Shown here piece after piece: positions 1 through 8,936 of a DNA stretch of 64,000 nt. The stretch spans positions 1-64,000 of the forward strand of contig ONNR01000017.1 of assembly GCA_900319235.1 (NCBI GenBank), given 5' to 3'. Source of the DNA: an uncultured Prevotellaceae bacterium. Its GTDB lineage: Bacteria > Bacteroidota > Bacteroidia > Bacteroidales > UBA3663. Numbering within the stretch: position 1 is the first letter of the stretch; each line of letters opens with the position of its first letter. The notes under the pieces are model-generated. The model was not told the DNA's origin and ran no database searches. It worked only from the letters and a program-made list of their open reading frames with translations. The position numbers were made by a program, and so were the translations under genes.

Positions 1-77
1 TTTTTCGCGTTATACTTGAAGCCTAAAGGAGCAAGATACTCTTTGATGGCTTTTTCCATTTGATTTTTAAAAGTCAT
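1..77 (-). CDS. Partial gene, paralogue of the next small protein (immunity-type, unnamed)
   Basis: Only the first 25 codons are inside the window; the gene runs off the left edge. Read on the minus strand from ATG at 77, the product starts MTFKNQMEKAIKEYLAPLGF. This aligns residue for residue with the start of the neighbour at 93-368 (MTYRKEVEKTVKSYFSQSGY), and both continue with K-Y-x-x-K-K. The two are therefore tandem paralogues, 15 bases apart. The pattern of a short charged helix followed by 'GFKY..KK' recalls DUF4304-type and similar small immunity proteins, but that is only a resemblance. No function is assigned. Confidence 0.6.
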   Translation of the reverse strand, partial: MTFKNQMEKAIKEYLAPLGFKYNAK

Positions 78-92
78 AATTATTTCTTGTTA

Positions 93-368
93 TTATTGAT
101 ATACGGGACCGATATGGAAATCTGTGTAATCTATTCTCCCATCAGTCACTTCAAAAAGAATCTCATCCAAAGATTTGGATGCTACACTGACAAAAGCACG
201 CAAATAATAATAGCGGGATTTCCCATGGTTTTCATAAGCTAAACCAATACCCTGAATGATGTCTGAAGATAAAGATTTAACAAAGAAACCTTTTTTAGGG
301 TAATATTTATACCCTGATTGAGAAAAGTAAGACTTTACGGTCTTCTCGACTTCTTTTCTGTATGTCAT
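93..368 (-). CDS. Small protein of about 91 residues, possible immunity protein, tandem paralogue of the gene at the left edge
   Basis: The reading frame is open further upstream, to 440, but that would overlap the end of the preceding gene. The ATG at 368 gives an N-terminus matching its paralogue at 1-77, so it is the better start. The protein has an amphipathic N-terminal helix, then a beta-rich stretch (GIGLAYENHGKSRYYYLRAF) resembling small one-domain immunity proteins such as DUF4304. It is 10 bases downstream of the gene at 379-936 and clearly in the same operon. The local base composition is more AT-rich than the core genes to the right, which suggests acquired DNA. The family is uncertain; that it is a real gene rests mainly on the paralogy. 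Confidence 0.6.
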   Translation of the reverse strand: MTYRKEVEKTVKSYFSQSGYKYYPKKGFFVKSLSSDIIQGIGLAYENHGKSRYYYLRAFVSVASKSLDEILFEVTDGRIDYTDFHIGPVYQ

Positions 369-378
369 AATAACATGT

Positions 379-936
379 TTATTTCTTTGACACATACTTG
401 TCTTTGTTGAGACAATAGACAATAAAGAAAGACACACCAAAATTCAGTTTCCGTTTCTTAATCTCTTTGTACACTTTCGTTGAGACTATTAAGTCATTGA
501 TGTAAGGCCCAGAGTTGAAGACGTGAAGGTTCTTCACCTTTGCATAATCAACACGCAGTTTAATCACACTACCAGTTGGTCCAAAAACAGTATTATCTTC
601 GTCAATGACATCATAGATCTTCTTGAAATGAACGATGTAGTATTGACGATCACCATATTCAGCACTTTTTATTATAACTGGAATGAATTCTATAAACTCC
701 TTTTCGGCATAGCTCTCAAGAAGTTCTTTAAGCTCTTCGTTCACAAGACGAACGCAATGAGGCCCAAGATCAAACGGACAATATCTTCCGTTTACTAATT
801 CATAAGTAAAGTCCTTGTCTAGTACCACATCTTCCGAATCAAGTATCCTTGGGCATTTGTCCCAATCAGGTGATGAGATGGATCCTGCCTCCTTCTCGTA
901 GCTATTCATTATGAGTTCATAATAATTGTTTGTCAT
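379..936 (-). CDS. Immunity-type protein resembling DUF1629 / Imm11 (MXAN_0049 type)
   Basis: 185 residues, no signal peptide, acidic. The N-terminus MTNNYYELIMNSYEKEAG, a middle section containing CPFDLGPHCVRLVNEELKEL, and a C-terminal stretch in which a hydrophobic beta segment follows 'IVSTKVYKEIKKRKLNFGV' all fit DUF1629. Members of that family are found as immunity partners of secreted polymorphic toxins. Here it heads a minus-strand group with two small paralogous genes downstream. No toxin gene is visible in the window, so the cognate toxin, if any, lies to the left or is lost. The last step, an immunity role, is inference from family likeness and context. Confidence 0.55.
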   Translation of the reverse strand: MTNNYYELIMNSYEKEAGSISSPDWDKCPRILDSEDVVLDKDFTYELVNGRYCPFDLGPHCVRLVNEELKELLESYAEKEFIEFIPVIIKSAEYGDRQYYIVHFKKIYDVIDEDNTVFGPTGSVIKLRVDYAKVKNLHVFNSGPYINDLIVSTKVYKEIKKRKLNFGVSFFIVYCLNKDKYVSKK

Positions 937-953
937 ATATTTTAAGATAGATG

Positions 954-1109
954 TTAGTCCATGAGTGAGGCAAGTTCTGTAGCGAAAGGAGATTTTGATT
1001 CGAGTATCTTCTTTCTCAAGCGTTGCTGGCGCTTCTGCAACACTTCTTGAGATTCGATATGCTGGGGAAGGATCAAAGCAAAGAGACTTTTCAATGTGTT
1101 GTTACTCAT
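954..1109 (-). CDS. Small hypothetical protein, 51 residues
   Basis: Minus-strand frame starting at ATG 1109 with an A/T-rich upstream stretch. The product begins MSNNTLKSLFALILPQHIES and continues with a strongly basic helix (KRQQRLRKKI). The frame stays open upstream to 1226, but that part is AT-rich and hydrophobic and overlaps the ettA promoter region on the other strand, so the short version is preferred. It lies 17 bases upstream of the DUF1629-like gene and may lead the same transcript. It matches no family that I recognise and may be a gene remnant. Confidence 0.35.
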   Translation of the reverse strand: MSNNTLKSLFALILPQHIESQEVLQKRQQRLRKKILESKSPFATELASLMD

Positions 1110-1212
1110 ATTTATAAAACGAACAAATCGGCTGTTTATTGCATGACTGATGTTTTTTATGACCAAAAGCAAAAAACAAATGAAATTATTTGGAGTTGTA
1201 AAAAAAATCATA

Positions 1213-1220
1213 TATCTTTG
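1213..1220 (+). promoter_or_regulatory. -7 box of the ettA promoter
   Basis: TATCTTTG, an exact match to the Bacteroidetes TAnnTTTG element, 37 bases before the ettA ATG. An AT-rich stretch precedes it. The leader would be roughly 30 bases. Confidence 0.75.
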
Positions 1221-1257
1221 CAGCAAACATTTTCACCACCTTAAATAAATAATAATT

Positions 1258-2955
1258 ATGGCAACAGTCGATGATAAAAAGATAATCTTCTCGATGGTTG
1301 GTGTCTCACACACGATACAACAGACGCAGAAGCAGGTACTCAAGAACATCTACATCTCGTTCTACTACGGAGCGAAGATTGGCATCATTGGTCTGAACGG
1401 CGCCGGCAAATCGACGCTGATGAAGATCATCGCCGGCATCATCCAGCCCAGTCAGGGCGAAGTGGTGTGGAGCCCGGGCTACAGCGTGGGCTATCTGGAA
1501 CAGGACCCCAAACTTGACGAGACAAAGACCGTGAAGGAGAACATCATGGAGGGCGTGCAGTACATCTACGACGCGCTGAAGGAGTATGACGAGGTGAACT
1601 TGAAGTTTGCCGAACCGGAATACCTGGAGGATCCCGACAAGATGGACCAGCTCATCAACCGTCAAGCTGAACTGCAGGACATCATCGACTCGACCGATGC
1701 CTGGAACATCGACTCGAAGCTCGATCGTGCCATGGCTGCCCTCAACTGCCCTCCCGGCGACTGGTCGGTGAAGAACCTGTCGGGCGGCGAACGTCGCCGC
1801 GTGGCCCTCTGCCGCCTTTTGCTGAAGAAACCCGACGTGCTCCTGCTCGACGAGCCCACCAACCACCTCGATGCCGAGAGCATCGACTGGCTGGAACAGC
1901 ACCTGCAGCAATACGAAGGCACGGTGATTGCCGTCACCCACGACCGTTACTTCCTCGACGACGTTTCGGAGTGGATCCTCGAACTCGACCGTGGCGAAGG
2001 CATCCCGTGGAAGGGCAACTATTCGAGCTGGCTCGACCAGAAGACCAAGCGCATGGCACAGGAGGAGAAGACCGCCTCGAAGCGTCGCAAGACCTTGGAG
2101 CGTGAGCTCGAATGGGTGCGCATGGCACCCAAGGCACGTCAGGCCAAGGGCAAGGCCCGACTCAACTCCTACGACAAGATGCTCAACGAGGAGCAGAAGG
2201 AACGCGAGGAAAAGCTCGAGATCTTCATCCCGAACGGTCCACGTCTGGGCAACAAGGTGCTCGAAGCCGTGCATGTGGCCAAGGCTTTCGGCGACAAGGT
2301 GCTCTTCAAGGACCTCAACTTCATGCTGCCTCCCAACGGCATCGTGGGCGTCATCGGCCCCAACGGTGCGGGCAAGACAACCCTCTTCCGCCTCATTATG
2401 GGCTTGGAGAAACCCGACAGCGGCACATTCACCGAAGGCGAGACCGTGAAACTTGCCTACGTGGATCAGCAGCACAAGGACATCGAGGCCGACAAGTCGA
2501 TCTACGACGTGGTGAGCGGTGGCAACGACCTGATCCGCATGGGCGGACGCGACGTCAATGTTCACGCTTATCTGAGCCGCTTCAACTTCAATGGTGCCGA
2601 CCAAAACAAACTCTGTGGTGTGCTTTCGGGAGGCGAACGCAATCGTCTGCACCTGGCCATGGCGCTGAAGGAGGAGGGCAACGTGCTCCTGCTCGACGAG
2701 CCGACCAACGACATCGACGTCAATACCCTGCGTGCTCTGGAGGAAGGCCTGGAGGCTTTCGCTGGTTGCGCAGTAGTCATCAGCCACGACCGCTGGTTCC
2801 TCGACCGCATCTGCACCCACATCCTCGCCTTCGAGGGCAATGGCGAAGTGTTCTTCTTCGAGGGCTCCTACACGGATTATGAGATCAACAAGGCCAAGCG
2901 CCTCGGCATCGAAGAGCCCAAACGCAGTCGCTATCGCAAACTGATGGAAGACTAG
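1258..2955 (+). CDS. ettA: ABC-F protein EttA (energy-dependent translational throttle)
   Basis: 565 residues with two ABC ATPase domains and no membrane segments, as in ABC-F proteins. The first P-loop GLNGAGKST is at about residues 45-53, with signature LSGGE near 173 and Walker B LLLDEPTNHLD near 195. The second P-loop GPNGAGKTT is near 367 and a second LSGGE near 455. The long charged linker between the domains (around residues 245-325, rich in R, K and E) and the overall length match EttA rather than Uup or antibiotic-resistance ABC-F proteins. EttA binds the ribosomal E site and links translation to the ATP/ADP ratio. The start is supported by the promoter at 1213. The downstream gap is a tandem repeat array. 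Confidence 0.93.
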   Translation: MATVDDKKIIFSMVGVSHTIQQTQKQVLKNIYISFYYGAKIGIIGLNGAGKSTLMKIIAGIIQPSQGEVVWSPGYSVGYLEQDPKLDETKTVKENIMEGVQYIYDALKEYDEVNLKFAEPEYLEDPDKMDQLINRQAELQDIIDSTDAWNIDSKLDRAMAALNCPPGDWSVKNLSGGERRRVALCRLLLKKPDVLLLDEPTNHLDAESIDWLEQHLQQYEGTVIAVTHDRYFLDDVSEWILELDRGEGIPWKGNYSSWLDQKTKRMAQEEKTASKRRKTLERELEWVRMAPKARQAKGKARLNSYDKMLNEEQKEREEKLEIFIPNGPRLGNKVLEAVHVAKAFGDKVLFKDLNFMLPPNGIVGVIGPNGAGKTTLFRLIMGLEKPDSGTFTEGETVKLAYVDQQHKDIEADKSIYDVVSGGNDLIRMGGRDVNVHAYLSRFNFNGADQNKLCGVLSGGERNRLHLAMALKEEGNVLLLDEPTNDIDVNTLRALEEGLEAFAGCAVVISHDRWFLDRICTHILAFEGNGEVFFFEGSYTDYEINKAKRLGIEEPKRSRYRKLMED

Positions 2956-2960
2956 GAAGA

Positions 2961-3187
2961 GGTTAAGAGGGGTTAAGAGAGGTTCGAGGGGTTCGAAAGG
3001 TTCGAAGGGTTCGAAGGGTTCGAAGGGTTCGAAGGGTTCGAAGGGTTCGAAAGGTTCGAAAGGTTCGAAGGGTTCGAGAGGTTCGAAGGGTTCGAAGGGT
3101 TCGAAGGGTTCGAAAGGTTCGAAGGGTTTCCGGAATAACGGAATAACGGTATTCCGGAATACCGGAATACCGAAATAACGGAATAAC
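2961..3187. repeat. Tandem array of a 9-base unit (GGGTTCGAA) followed by a second array (CGGAATACC-like)
   Basis: From 2961 to about 3128 the gap between ettA and the DUF4861 gene is made of some 18 near-identical 9-base units, GGGTTCGAA or AGGTTCGAA, each with the palindrome TTCGAA. It then switches to 8-9 base units based on CGGAATAAC/CGGAATACC up to 3187; within these, CGGTATTCCGGAATACCG is a perfect 18-base palindrome. Because 9 is a multiple of 3 the array stays open in several frames and produces long FEP-repeat shadow frames, which are not taken as genes. The role is unknown. Confidence 0.9.
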
Positions 3188-3192
3188 GAAAA

Positions 3193-4413
3193 ATGAAAAA
3201 GATATCGATAATCCTGGCAATGGCGCTGGCCGTGATCAGCGCGTGCCAACAGAAGAATGGACACGACGTGACCATCGTGGTGACTAATCCCACCGACCGC
3301 GACATCGCGGGCGTGATTGAAGGCGTGCCGCTGAAGGCCGTGCTCGACAGCCTTGGCGTGAAGGAGGGCACATCCATCAAGCTGACCGACGAGATGGGCA
3401 AACTCGTGCCAACACAAATCTTCAACAACGGCAACGAGGACCTGCTCCTCTTCGAGACAAATACTTTGGCCAATGGTGAGAGTTCCTACTTCGTGTCGGT
3501 GCGCAAAGCATCAGATCCCGTGCTGACTGTCCCCAGTGCCGTCTTCATCAAGCATTATCCCCAGCGCAAGGATGACCTCTGCTGGGAGAACGAATCGTCG
3601 ATATGGCGTGCCTATGGTCCGGAACTGCAGGCTACCAACGAGCGTGCCTTCGGCTACGACATCTGGTGCAAGAACACCAAGGAGATGCTCTGCGACGAAC
3701 GTATGCTGACGGCTTTGCGTGGCTGGGCTATACGCGACAGCCTCCATGCCTTGGGCGAACATCACCTGGCCGACAGCATCGGACATGCAGGCAGTTTCCA
3801 CGAGGATCATGGCAAGGGCATGGACTGCTATGCTGTGGGTCCGACCTTGGGAGGTGGCACGGCTGCCCTCTTGAACGACGAAGGCGGCATCGTCTTCCCA
3901 TGGGCCTGGAAAACGCACAAGATACTTGCCAACGGTCCTCTGCTGGGTGCCGTACGGCTGGACTACGATACCACCTTTGTGGCTGGCGACACCGTAATCG
4001 AACATCGTACCATCATCACGCAGAAAGGCTCGCGCTTCAACATCATCAACGTGGAGTATGAGGGCGCAACACGTGCACACGATATCGCCGTGGGCATCGC
4101 CTTCCATGGTGACGAGGACAGCGTGCGTCTGGACAAGGGCAACAAGTACATCGCCTATTCCGACCCCACCGACCAGCCGGGCCGTGACCCTGGACGTGTC
4201 CTGATTGGCGCATACGTTCCCACCCTCACCCGCACAGCCCTCGAACAAGGCCACCTGCTGGGCATCGCCAAATACAAGCCGGGCGAAACCTTTACCTACT
4301 ACATGGGCAGCGGATGGAGCAAAGGCGACTGCGCCTCACTCAACGTGATGACCAGCGAACTCAAGAGGCTGGCAAATGAGAAGCCACAAACGGTAAGGAT
4401 TGACGTGAAATAA
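3193..4413 (+). CDS. DUF4861 family lipoprotein
   Basis: 406 residues with a lipoprotein signal: hydrophobic stretch, then ISAC with Cys18 as the lipidation site. The mature part matches the DUF4861 family, typified here by TNPTDRDIAG near the start, a conserved DCYAVGPTLGGG segment in the middle, and a C-terminal half containing PGETFTYYMGSGWSKGD. Members are common in Bacteroidetes glycan-use gene clusters and are thought to act on or bind sugars in the envelope; no activity can be stated from sequence. It has no visible promoter of its own beyond the repeat array upstream, and it ends in a strong terminator shared with convergent rnr. Confidence 0.8.
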   Translation: MKKISIILAMALAVISACQQKNGHDVTIVVTNPTDRDIAGVIEGVPLKAVLDSLGVKEGTSIKLTDEMGKLVPTQIFNNGNEDLLLFETNTLANGESSYFVSVRKASDPVLTVPSAVFIKHYPQRKDDLCWENESSIWRAYGPELQATNERAFGYDIWCKNTKEMLCDERMLTALRGWAIRDSLHALGEHHLADSIGHAGSFHEDHGKGMDCYAVGPTLGGGTAALLNDEGGIVFPWAWKTHKILANGPLLGAVRLDYDTTFVAGDTVIEHRTIITQKGSRFNIINVEYEGATRAHDIAVGIAFHGDEDSVRLDKGNKYIAYSDPTDQPGRDPGRVLIGAYVPTLTRTALEQGHLLGIAKYKPGETFTYYMGSGWSKGDCASLNVMTSELKRLANEKPQTVRIDVK

Positions 4414-4415
4414 AA

Positions 4416-4467
4416 GACCCCCTCGGTCCCCCTGCATAGGGGGATGACCTGAGGGGGTCCTTTTTTT
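4416..4467. terminator. Strong two-way terminator between the DUF4861 gene and rnr
   Basis: Outer stem GACCCCCTC / GAGGGGGTC encloses an inner stem CCCCCT / AGGGGG; a run of seven T follows on the plus strand. In the other direction the stem is followed by TTTTATTT, so it probably also ends rnr transcripts. Confidence 0.9.
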
Positions 4468-4493
4468 GTTAGTTATCTATAGGAACAAGGCGC

Positions 4494-6701
4494 TTAACGC
4501 GTCTTTTCCACCAATGCGAAGTCGATGGTCTTGCGGTCGAGGTTGACGTTGGCAACCGTAACCTTGAGCGTGTCGCCCAAGGTGAAGCGACGGTGGGTGC
4601 GACGACCAATGAGGCAGAAGTTGCGTTCGTCGTAGATGTAATGGTCGTCACGCAGATCGCGCACCGAAATCAGGCCTTCGCAGAGGTTCTCCTTGAGTTC
4701 GACGTAGATGCCCCATTCGCTCACTCCGCTGATGACACCTTCGAATACCTGGCCCATGCGATCCTGCAGGAATTCGGCCTGCTTGTACTTGATGGATGAA
4801 CGTTCGGCCTGGACGGCCAGCTGCTCCATCTCGCTGCAATGCTTGCACTCCTCTTCGAGCATCTCGCGCACCATGGAACGACCTTTCTGGAAGAGATAAC
4901 GATCGAGCAGACGATGCACCATGCAGTCGGGATAACGACGGATGGGCGAAGTGAAGTGGGTATAGAAATCGAAAGCCAGGCCATAGTGTCCGATGTTCTC
5001 GGTGGAATAGACAGCCTTGGCCTGCGTACGGATAGCAAGCGTTGAGAGCATGTTCTCCTCCGGGCGGTTGTGGATTTCCTTCATCAGCTGGTTGATGCCC
5101 TGGCTGATCTGCTTGTTCTTCGAATGATCGACGACATCCGACTTCTTGCCACTGAAGATGCTCTTCACATTGTGGCCAAAGCGGGCAGCGAGGGTTGCCA
5201 GGCTTTCGAGTTTCTCCTGCGAAGGCTGGTCGTGGATACGATAGACGAACGACTTGGCCTTCTTCTGCATCTTGCCATTGATGCGCTGCGGACGCACGTC
5301 CTTGCCGATGGCCTCAGCTACCGTGCGATTGGCCAGGAGCATGAACTCCTCGATAAGCTTGTTGGCATCCTTCGACACCTTGAAATACACATCGGTGGGC
5401 TTGCCCTTCTCGTCGAGCACGAACTTCACCTCCTCGCGTTCGAATCCGATGGCACCCTCAGCAAAGCGACGGGCACGCAACTGCTTGGCCAGGCGGTCGA
5501 GCTGGAGCATCTCGGGGGCAAAGTCGCCCTTCCCGGTCTCGATGATTTCCTGTGCCTCCTCGTAGTTGAAGCGACGATCGGAACGTGTCACCGTGCGGAC
5601 AATCTCATGACGCAGCACATTGGCATCGTCATCCATCTCGAAGATCACGCTGAAGCACAGCTTGTCCTCGCCGGGTCGCAATGAGCAGAGGTTGTTGCAG
5701 AGCTTCTCGGGAAGCATGGGAATGGTGCGATCGACCAGATAGATGGACGTGGCGCGGTTATATGCCTCCTTGTTGATGATGGAGTCGGGATGCACATAGA
5801 AAGTGACATCGGCGATGTGGACGCCCACTTCCCAGATTCCGTTCTTCAGTTTCTTGATCGACAGGGCATCGTCGAAATCCTTCGCATCGGCAGGGTCGAT
5901 GGTGAAGGTCGTGACCTGACGATAGTCGAGACGCTTGGCAATCTCTTCGGGGGTGCAGCCGTCCTGGATGCGCTCGGCAGCCTTTACGACATTCTCGGGA
6001 TATTTGTAAGGCAGGCCATATTCGGCGAGGATGGCGTGCATCTCGGTGTTGTTGTCGCCTTCCTTGCCCAAGACGTCAGCGATACGTCCCACAGGATTCT
6101 TCGAGAAAGCGGGCCAACGTTCGAAATCGACCACCACCTTGTCGCCATTGTGGGCCTTGCCCAGCAACTCGTTGGGGATATAGATGTCCTTGTCGAGCGA
6201 ACGGTTGTCGGGCGTGACGAACGCATATTTGGACGTCTTCTGGAGCACGCCCACATAGCGATGCTTGACGCGCTCAATGACCTCGACGACACGAGCCTGT
6301 GGCCCTCCGATGCGCGTACGATGTCCCAAGATCTTCTGGATGCGAACCTTATCGCCCGTGAGGGCCTGCATATCGTCGCCATCATACACGACGAAAGGAA
6401 CGTCATTGCCTTCGATACGCACTATGTGCATACCATTGTGACGACGCTCGAACACACCTATCAATTCGGCCTGTGTCTGACGATCGGCCAGGCCATAACG
6501 ACCAGGACTGACCTCACGAAGGAAGCCTTGATGCTGAAGTTCGACGAGCAGGTCATAGACATCCGTGCGATTGCTACGGCCAAAGATGCCCAATTCCTGA
6601 GATATCTGCAGATAATTATAGGAGTCCTTCGGATGTGCCTTGAACCATTCGGTTATTCTTGCTACCAGTTTGTCTGTGCCTTTGGTATTTCGTTTTGCCA
6701 T
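4494..6701 (-). CDS. rnr: Ribonuclease R
   Basis: 735 residues, the usual length for Bacteroidetes RNase R. It has an N-terminal winged-helix region (residues about 10-70), cold-shock-like domains, then the RNB catalytic domain. The RNB active-site motif DPADAKDFDDAL lies near residue 270, with the Asp residues that bind the metal ions. A C-terminal S1 domain (GVISGVSEWGIYVELKE, about 640-700) completes the protein. It degrades structured RNA 3' to 5' in the cytoplasm. It has its own promoter at 6733-6740 and converges on the DUF4861 gene. Confidence 0.95.
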   Translation of the reverse strand: MAKRNTKGTDKLVARITEWFKAHPKDSYNYLQISQELGIFGRSNRTDVYDLLVELQHQGFLREVSPGRYGLADRQTQAELIGVFERRHNGMHIVRIEGNDVPFVVYDGDDMQALTGDKVRIQKILGHRTRIGGPQARVVEVIERVKHRYVGVLQKTSKYAFVTPDNRSLDKDIYIPNELLGKAHNGDKVVVDFERWPAFSKNPVGRIADVLGKEGDNNTEMHAILAEYGLPYKYPENVVKAAERIQDGCTPEEIAKRLDYRQVTTFTIDPADAKDFDDALSIKKLKNGIWEVGVHIADVTFYVHPDSIINKEAYNRATSIYLVDRTIPMLPEKLCNNLCSLRPGEDKLCFSVIFEMDDDANVLRHEIVRTVTRSDRRFNYEEAQEIIETGKGDFAPEMLQLDRLAKQLRARRFAEGAIGFEREEVKFVLDEKGKPTDVYFKVSKDANKLIEEFMLLANRTVAEAIGKDVRPQRINGKMQKKAKSFVYRIHDQPSQEKLESLATLAARFGHNVKSIFSGKKSDVVDHSKNKQISQGINQLMKEIHNRPEENMLSTLAIRTQAKAVYSTENIGHYGLAFDFYTHFTSPIRRYPDCMVHRLLDRYLFQKGRSMVREMLEEECKHCSEMEQLAVQAERSSIKYKQAEFLQDRMGQVFEGVISGVSEWGIYVELKENLCEGLISVRDLRDDHYIYDERNFCLIGRRTHRRFTLGDTLKVTVANVNLDRKTIDFALVEKTR

Positions 6702-6732
6702 AATAGTAAGGATTTAATGTTGTTTTTCGTGG

Positions 6733-6740
6733 CAAAGATA
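6733..6740 (-). promoter_or_regulatory. -7 box of the rnr promoter
   Basis: TATCTTTG on the minus strand, 31 bases ahead of the rnr ATG. It separates rnr from the starch gene cluster upstream on the same strand. Confidence 0.75.
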
Positions 6741-6816
6741 CAACGAAAAATCCATATCTCCAAATTTTCGAACGAAAAACTGAAGATATGGATAAAATAA
6801 TTATAAATCAAGATTT

Positions 6817-8889
6817 TTACAGCGACTCGCAAACGACATCATTTGCCTCGATGTGGAGTTTCCTGTCGCCTGCTCCCTTTAAGCCAGCGGGGATGGTGAC
6901 ATCGACATCAACGGCTTGACCAGCATTGTTGATGGCCACGAGCACGCCTTCGCCCATATAGGTGCGGAGATAGACGAGCGTGTTGTCATCGACATAGAGG
7001 GGCAGATAGTCGCCGAACTGGAGGGCGATGTTTTCACGACGTTGCTGGGCGAAACGACGAACCTCGTCGAGGTTGTGCTGCTCGAAGTGATTGTAGCCGC
7101 TGAAACGCATGAAGCGACGATTGTCGGGGTCATTGCCACCCTCCTGTCCGAACTCGTCGCCCTGATAGATACAGGGAACGCCAGGCAGCGTGAGGTTCAG
7201 TTTCTCGAGCAACAATGCCTTGGAATAGGCTCGCACGGAATCGCCGATGCCTACGTGACGCGTCCAACCGGCAGCCTTGCCATCTTCGTCCCAGCTGACG
7301 GCTCCACCAGCAAGACTGATGAAACGTGTCTTGTCGTGATTGCCTGAGATGTTGCCCATCGTATGGTGAGCACCATAGGCGGCTCCACTCTCTTCGATGG
7401 TGCGGGCAAGGTCGCGCATTGAGTGACCTTCACGTTCGCCGAGCACATCGATGGCCGTGTGGTAGATGTTGAAGTCGAACTGGGCATTGAGCATACCTGC
7501 CTTGATGTACGAACCGATGAGTTCGGGCGATCCGTAGGTCTCGCCGATCATCCAGATGTCGCGGTCCTTGAGCTGCGGATCGTTGGCTAGTTTCTTGCCG
7601 AAAGCACGCCAGTAGTTCAACGGGATGTGCTTGCACGCATCGTGACGGAAACCATCGAACTCGAAGTTGCGCACCCAATAGAGTGCAGAGTCGGTGAGCT
7701 GGTCGGCCACGTTGCGACGCGTCAGGTCGAGACTCGGGATGTGACGGTCGAACCAGGTGGTCAGACGATATTCGCCGTCCCACAACTCAAGATTCGGCTT
7801 GCCATCGGCCGTAAGCGAATCGGTGGCCCAATCGGGATGCGCCTGGAAGAGCGGTGACTCGATGTGCAAGTGGTTGGCCACATAGTCGAGCACCACGTTG
7901 ATGTTGTGGTTATGCGCCGTCTGAAGCATCTCGCGCAGTTCGTCGTCATTGCCGAAACGTTCATCGACCTTGGTGATGTAGATGGGCCAGTAGCCATGAT
8001 AGCCCGAGAAACGGGTACGTGGCTTCTGGTTCAAGCCCCATGCGCTATAAGGATTCTGCGTGATAGGACTCACCCAGATGGTGTTGATGCCGAGATTGTC
8101 GAAGAATCCTTCCTGAATCTTCTGCGTGATGCCCACGATGTCGCCACCCTGATAATCGGCCTGAGGGAGCACCAACTTGGGATTGCCGATCTTCCAATCG
8201 TTCTCGCTCTTGCCGTTGTTGAAACGGTCGATCATCAGCGAATAGAGGATCTGCGTCTCGGGATCGTGGCGATTGAGCTGGTCGGCCGAAGTAACGACCT
8301 TCCCGTTCTGAAGAGGAACGAGGATGTCGCTCATCGGCGTGTCGGCAGTAGCACCATAGACGCGCAGATAAGTGCGCTCACGACTTCCTTCCGGCACCTT
8401 GGGAAGAGTCACCACGATCTCATTGTCGCCAATGGTCACACACTTCTCGGGAAGCAGCGTGTTCTGCCAAAGGGCAACAACCTTCTCGGGCTTCTGTGTG
8501 AAGCCGATGCCTACCTTGCCATCGCGTGTCCACGTGGTATAAAGATGAGCATAGCCCGAATTGAAATGGCTGCCGTCCTCGACCACGAGTGTCAGCTTCT
8601 TGCCTTCGGACAAAAGGTCGATGGTGCTGAGCGGAACTGCTGTTGTGACAAAGAAGGTGCTGTCGGTGTAGCTGTTGATGGTTACACCAGGCCCTGCAAC
8701 CACGGAGTCGAACTTATCGATCGAGGGAAAGTAATCGGTGAAATAGTTCTCCTGGTTGGGAGCCGTCACAAAGACAACACTCGAACGATGTTCGTTCCCT
8801 GGAATCTGCTCGATGGTAAAAGGCTTGTTGCAGGCCGAAAAGATGACCAGCGCTGCAACGAAGCAACTTAATGATAGTTTACGAACCAT
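6817..8889 (-). CDS. GH13 alpha-amylase family lipoprotein (starch locus)
   Basis: 690 residues. The signal peptide ends IFSAC, with Cys20 as the lipidation site. After an N-terminal beta domain (about 20-215) comes the GH13 barrel: nucleophile Asp in GFRHDA (near 413), acid/base Glu in MIGETY (near 448) and transition-state Asp in SGNHDKTR (near 516). A C-terminal beta domain follows. It is the last gene of the minus-strand susC-led series. The residues after the lipid Cys (NKPF) lack the acidic run seen in the SusE/F relatives here, so it may face the periplasm rather than the surface; this is inference. Substrate is an alpha-glucan; neopullulanase, cyclodextrinase and amylase are not separable by eye. 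Confidence 0.88.
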   Translation of the reverse strand: MVRKLSLSCFVAALVIFSACNKPFTIEQIPGNEHRSSVVFVTAPNQENYFTDYFPSIDKFDSVVAGPGVTINSYTDSTFFVTTAVPLSTIDLLSEGKKLTLVVEDGSHFNSGYAHLYTTWTRDGKVGIGFTQKPEKVVALWQNTLLPEKCVTIGDNEIVVTLPKVPEGSRERTYLRVYGATADTPMSDILVPLQNGKVVTSADQLNRHDPETQILYSLMIDRFNNGKSENDWKIGNPKLVLPQADYQGGDIVGITQKIQEGFFDNLGINTIWVSPITQNPYSAWGLNQKPRTRFSGYHGYWPIYITKVDERFGNDDELREMLQTAHNHNINVVLDYVANHLHIESPLFQAHPDWATDSLTADGKPNLELWDGEYRLTTWFDRHIPSLDLTRRNVADQLTDSALYWVRNFEFDGFRHDACKHIPLNYWRAFGKKLANDPQLKDRDIWMIGETYGSPELIGSYIKAGMLNAQFDFNIYHTAIDVLGEREGHSMRDLARTIEESGAAYGAHHTMGNISGNHDKTRFISLAGGAVSWDEDGKAAGWTRHVGIGDSVRAYSKALLLEKLNLTLPGVPCIYQGDEFGQEGGNDPDNRRFMRFSGYNHFEQHNLDEVRRFAQQRRENIALQFGDYLPLYVDDNTLVYLRTYMGEGVLVAINNAGQAVDVDVTIPAGLKGAGDRKLHIEANDVVCESL

Positions 8890-8901
8890 AATTATAATTG
8901 T

Positions 8902-8928
8902 AAATTATTAATTGTTAATTGTTAATTG
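8902..8928. repeat. Short repeat of AATTGTTA between two GH13 genes
   Basis: The 47-base gap between the GH13 genes consists mainly of repeated ATTGTTA/AATTGTTA. The same repeat, in reverse orientation, recurs at 29863-29886 and 33366-33402. Confidence 0.7.
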
Positions 8929-8936
8929 CTTTAGCC

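Noticed and set aside
1306..3417. Long minus-strand frame of 703 codons opposite ettA and through the repeat array
   Set aside because: It is the antisense shadow of the high-GC ettA gene extended by the 9-base repeat (FEP repeats); no family likeness, no promoter.
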